From an uncultured Pseudoflavonifractor sp. (GTDB lineage: Bacteria; Bacillota; Clostridia; Oscillospirales; Oscillospiraceae): 53,471 nt of DNA. Below the pieces are notes generated by a model. It was not told the origin of the DNA, did no database searches, and saw only the letters and a program-made list of their open reading frames with translations. Location of the stretch: assembly GCA_947577065.1 (NCBI GenBank), contig CANPTT010000013.1, positions 1 to 53,471 on the forward strand, read 5' to 3'. Both the position numbers and the translations under genes were made by a program. Shown here in pieces: positions 51,499 through 53,471 of the stretch. Positions within the stretch are counted from its first letter, which is position 1; each line of letters starts with the position of its first letter.

Positions 51499-51526
51499 TT
51501 GCAAAAATACGAAAATCGTTTATAAT
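51499..51526 (+). promoter_or_regulatory. Rightward promoter for the XRE gene
   Basis: TTGCAA (51499-51504), 16 nt, TATAAT (51521-51526). The spacer has TACGA-AAA-TCGTT, nearly the same operator as in the leftward promoter. Confidence 0.75.
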
Positions 51527-51545
51527 ATAGTTTAGAGGTGGTTTA

Positions 51546-51761
51546 ATGATAAAGTTTCGTGTAAAGGTAATGCTTGCCTTGCGGGAAATGACTCAAAAAG
51601 AATTATCTGAAAAAACAGGAGTCAGACCCCCAACCGTATCCGCCATATGTACAGGCACAGCAAAGCACATTCCTGTCGGCGTTCTGAATCGGTTTTGCCA
51701 AGCACTAAACTGTCAACCAGGCGACCTAATGGAATATGTAGAGGAAGAGGCCGGGGAGTAA
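51546..51761 (+). CDS. XRE/Cro-type repressor, 71 aa
   Basis: A small Cro/C1-type helix-turn-helix protein, with the helices at about 14-40 (MTQKELSEKTGVRPPTVSAI) and the rest a short dimer tail (NCQPGDLMEYVEEE). GAGGTGG precedes the ATG. It is the only rightward gene in the prophage part and faces a leftward promoter across shared operators, so it likely represses its own and the opposing promoter. Its terminator overlaps its stop codon. Confidence 0.88.
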   Translation: MIKFRVKVMLALREMTQKELSEKTGVRPPTVSAICTGTAKHIPVGVLNRFCQALNCQPGDLMEYVEEEAGE

Positions 51762-51773
51762 TCCCCGGCCTCT
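51747..51773 (+). terminator. XRE-gene terminator overlapping its stop codon
   Basis: GAGGCCGGGGA-gtaa-TCCCCGGCCTC followed by TTCTTATT. The loop contains the TAA stop. Confidence 0.88.
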
Positions 51774-51784
51774 TCTTATTGCGT

Positions 51785-52252
51785 TTATTTATCCCTGGGG
51801 GCGGCGCTGTCTCCAGCTGTGTCCACTACATCTCTCAAGGACGCTACCCATTTACGCAGCCATGCGGGGATGGGTGCTCCCAGTTTCCCGGCATTTTCAA
51901 TGATACTACCGGCCTCGGTCAAAATGTACCAGGTGACTGCCAGAGGACACAGGAGTACAGCGTACGTGAACGGAAGATTTGCCCCTACATTTTCCACCAG
52001 CTGGCCCACCACCAGATCCAAGACTCCGGCAATGAGTACGGCTGCCACACAACCTATTTTGTGCCACAGCCCCGCTCTTGCCACCTTGGACGACCACTCT
52101 CCGTTCTTGCAGCTTGCTGCCATACCCGTAAATACATCCATAGCCATACAGGCGATCCAGGCTACCACAAGCCACCCGAACCAGCCCCAGAGGGCCGTCA
52201 GGAGGCCCAGAGCGGCACTTACCGCCGCTTTGAAGCGATTGACGCTCTCCAT
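51785..52252 (-). CDS. Phage holin (Phage_holin_4 / toxin-secretion holin type)
   Basis: A 155-aa membrane protein that opens the membrane for endolysin release. Three to four membrane segments are seen, at about 12-50, 70-90 and 92-115 (LTALWGWFGWLVVAWIACMA, GCVAAVLIAGVLDLVVGQLV). The family's MDVFTGMAASCKNGEWSSK loop is clear. The C-terminal tail is charged. It follows the endolysin by 1 nt, the normal lysis cassette. Converges on the XRE gene. Confidence 0.92.
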   Translation of the reverse strand: MESVNRFKAAVSAALGLLTALWGWFGWLVVAWIACMAMDVFTGMAASCKNGEWSSKVARAGLWHKIGCVAAVLIAGVLDLVVGQLVENVGANLPFTYAVLLCPLAVTWYILTEAGSIIENAGKLGAPIPAWLRKWVASLRDVVDTAGDSAAPRDK

Positions 52253-52253
52253 G

Positions 52254-52937
52254 TTATTCTGCTCCTTTCTGCCCGTACAGGGCCCGTAAAACGATTTCTA
52301 CCACCTCTGCCCGGGTGATGGGATCCTCCGGGCGGGTGCCATCTACCAAGCCCAGGTCTGTGGCTTTCTTCCAGCTGTCAGCGTACCAGGGTTTGGTGGT
52401 GTCCAAATTGGACGCCGGGGGCTTGTCCGCCATGCTGGCGTAGTCGGGGCAGCAGTAACCCCGGATGTACCGGCCATTGACCGGGATCTTGCGGGTGCCC
52501 ACGTGGCTGGGGCTGCCCATGTTGCCCTCCACCACCGTGATGGTAGTGCCAGAGACGCCCACCACCATGCCCACGTGGTTGGGGGCCTTGATGTTATCCC
52601 CCACCCCATCGTCGGCCCAGCTGTAGAGGATCAGATCCCCCAGCTGGGGGACGTAGGCGTCATCCTCCACCCAGCGTCGCAAGCCCTGGTAGAGCCGCAG
52701 CAGCGAGCCACAGCTGCACTCCACCGGCATAATGTCCGTGAGGCCCAGGGCGATGCCCACCGCCGAAGTGGTGGCTGCGCACCAGTCCATGGTGTAGCTC
52801 ATCCGGATGCCCCGGGGGATAGGCTTGTGGCTGTTGTAGATGTCAATTATCTGGTGATGGGTAGCGCTACCCTTGGGCGCTCCCACCCAGCCGCAAATTA
52901 AATCTACCGCTTGTTGTCTCAGTTGTTGCTCAGTCAT
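52254..52937 (-). CDS. Endolysin: CHAP-type amidase/peptidase with SLH-like C-terminal repeat
   Basis: A 227-aa cytosolic lytic enzyme. The catalytic domain (about 1-165) has cysteine in MDWCAATTSAVGIALG, histidine in NHVGMVVGVSG and a following VVEGN, in CHAP/NlpC order. The last ~45 residues (KPWYADSWKKATDLGLVDG, then DPITRAEVVEIVLRAL) are a single SLH-like repeat, rare in lysins and matched to SLH-carrying host proteins in this window. Its ATG overlaps the XkdX gene by 8 nt. Confidence 0.88.
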   Translation of the reverse strand: MTEQQLRQQAVDLICGWVGAPKGSATHHQIIDIYNSHKPIPRGIRMSYTMDWCAATTSAVGIALGLTDIMPVECSCGSLLRLYQGLRRWVEDDAYVPQLGDLILYSWADDGVGDNIKAPNHVGMVVGVSGTTITVVEGNMGSPSHVGTRKIPVNGRYIRGYCCPDYASMADKPPASNLDTTKPWYADSWKKATDLGLVDGTRPEDPITRAEVVEIVLRALYGQKGAE

Positions 52938-53076
52938 TTTTGGGCCCCTCCTTTTTGATCTTGGTAGCCTGAGCCTTGGTCAAAACTCCTTTACTCACAG
53001 CGTCGTCCACCATCTTGTCGGACCAAAGGCCCTGCTTATACCAGCGGGCCACCTTGTCCGGGTCAATTTTTGCCAT
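52930..53076 (-). CDS. XkdX-like small phage protein, 48 aa
   Basis: MAKIDPDKVARWYKQGLWSD followed by KMVDDAVSKGVLTKAQATKI: the short Trp/Tyr-plus-helix pattern of XkdX proteins that sit between tail-fibre and lysis genes. AAGGA precedes the ATG. It starts 3 nt after the tail-associated gene stops and overlaps the endolysin start. Confidence 0.75.
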   Translation of the reverse strand: MAKIDPDKVARWYKQGLWSDKMVDDAVSKGVLTKAQATKIKKEGPKND

Positions 53077-53079
53077 TCC

Positions 53080-53442
53080 TTATCCCTCCTCCAGCAGCGT
53101 ATCGGTCATCATGGCGGTATAGGTTATCTGGGCTTCCATTCGCTCTTTGTCTGTGGGAGGCGGATCGGGGATGGCTGCCCGGTCGGCCTCGATCTGATCC
53201 GCCATCCGGCGGTAAGCCCGCTGGTCCTCCTCAGACCAACGCCAGAGTGGGATCCCATCCATCGTATAGAGGGGCGGGTTTTCCTCCCCGCCCTCCCAAA
53301 CCCTAAACTGATACCCGCCCTGCTCGTTGATGCAGATAGCGCCGGTGGTGTCCTTCTCAGGGTGGGGACCATCGCTCCAGCCGTCCACGATACGCCCCTG
53401 GTCGTCCACGTCTATATAGTGCTTGTTATAGATTTCGTCCAT
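53080..53442 (-). CDS. Tail-associated phage protein, 120 aa
   Basis: A soluble acidic protein (YIDVDDQGRIVDGWSDGPHP, GGYQFRVWEGGEENPPLYTM) with a helical C-terminus. The strand-rich start with IDxDDxGRIVDGWSDG recalls small proteins next to tail fibres in clostridial phages. GGGAGG precedes the ATG. Position before XkdX fits a fibre-assembly or fibre-tip role; no firm family. Confidence 0.7.
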   Translation of the reverse strand: MDEIYNKHYIDVDDQGRIVDGWSDGPHPEKDTTGAICINEQGGYQFRVWEGGEENPPLYTMDGIPLWRWSEEDQRAYRRMADQIEADRAAIPDPPPTDKERMEAQITYTAMMTDTLLEEG

Positions 53443-53453
53443 GTTGGGCCTCC

Positions 53454-53471
53454 CTATAAATTGGCATCCAG
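53454..53471 (-). CDS. Last codons of an upstream phage gene, cut by window edge
   Basis: The reverse strand reads five codons (Leu-Asp-Ala-Asn-Leu) and TAG just before the ribosome site of the 120-aa gene. By position it should be the end of a tail-fibre or base-plate gene. Only the stop is visible. Confidence 0.3.
   Translation of the reverse strand: MDANL

Overview
The window comes from the chromosome of a spore-forming, G+C-rich Firmicute. A gut Oscillospiraceae (Flavonifractor/Lawsonibacter-like) is my best guess, from gene order and protein character only. Supporting signs are SleB-type hydrolases, a DAP-type MurE, a TrpR-like YerC regulator, a four-cysteine L28, HrcA/CIRCE heat-shock control, and clean TTGACA-N17-TATAAT promoters.

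Layout. Positions 1-815 hold a tRNA operon read leftward (Val, Asp, Phe, Gly, Cys; the last is cut by the window edge) behind a near-perfect promoter. Positions 850-2770 are yerC, a methyltransferase and hslO. Positions 2.9-8.2 kb run rightward: a DUF3298-like protein, rpmB, a small ORF, two paralogous SleB-type wall hydrolases and an SLH-anchored M15 carboxypeptidase. These face an SLH-carrying M13 metallopeptidase across a bidirectional terminator. Then come clpB and hsp20 with CIRCE-like operators.

Positions 14.2-27.6 kb are the division and cell-wall cluster, read leftward as mraZ, rsmH, ftsL, a PASTA-PBP, murE, mraY, ftsW, murG, murA, ftsQ, ftsZ. No ftsA, murC or murD lies in it. divIVA follows upstream, then a serpin lipoprotein reading rightward. 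Positions 30.2-42.9 kb form a long leftward run, headed by ddl and murF and followed by an ABC-F protein, a YdcF protein, prfA, Sua5-type tsaC, small unknowns, an HD hydrolase, coaE and an M18 aminopeptidase. Inside it a P-loop kinase gene is split by a ~1 kb insertion carrying a DUF6194 gene. purA, a VanZ-like membrane protein, an Lsa-type ABC-F ribosome-protection gene with a leader/attenuator, and an rRNA methyltransferase follow.

From ~49.94 kb to the right edge is the end of a prophage or prophage-like element. It is joined to the 3' half of a tRNA-Lys gene. It contains an antirepressor, a ribbon-helix-helix protein, small proteins, a divergent XRE control region, a holin, a CHAP endolysin ending in an SLH-like repeat, an XkdX-like protein and a tail-associated protein.

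How the genes work together: most of the window builds, cuts or divides the cell wall. Precursors are made by murA, ddl, murF, murE, mraY and murG. Septal synthesis and placement come from ftsW, the PBP, ftsL, ftsQ, ftsZ and divIVA. Remodelling is by the SleB hydrolases and the M15 enzyme. WalR-type boxes before both hydrolases, a weaker one before mraZ, and an MraZ-type repeat suggest that wall-stress control links these sets. The most notable unexplained or rarely described items are the Lsa leader, the cargo-bearing insertion, two unassigned structured RNAs, a small ORF with no ordinary start codon, and the tight operator layout in the prophage.
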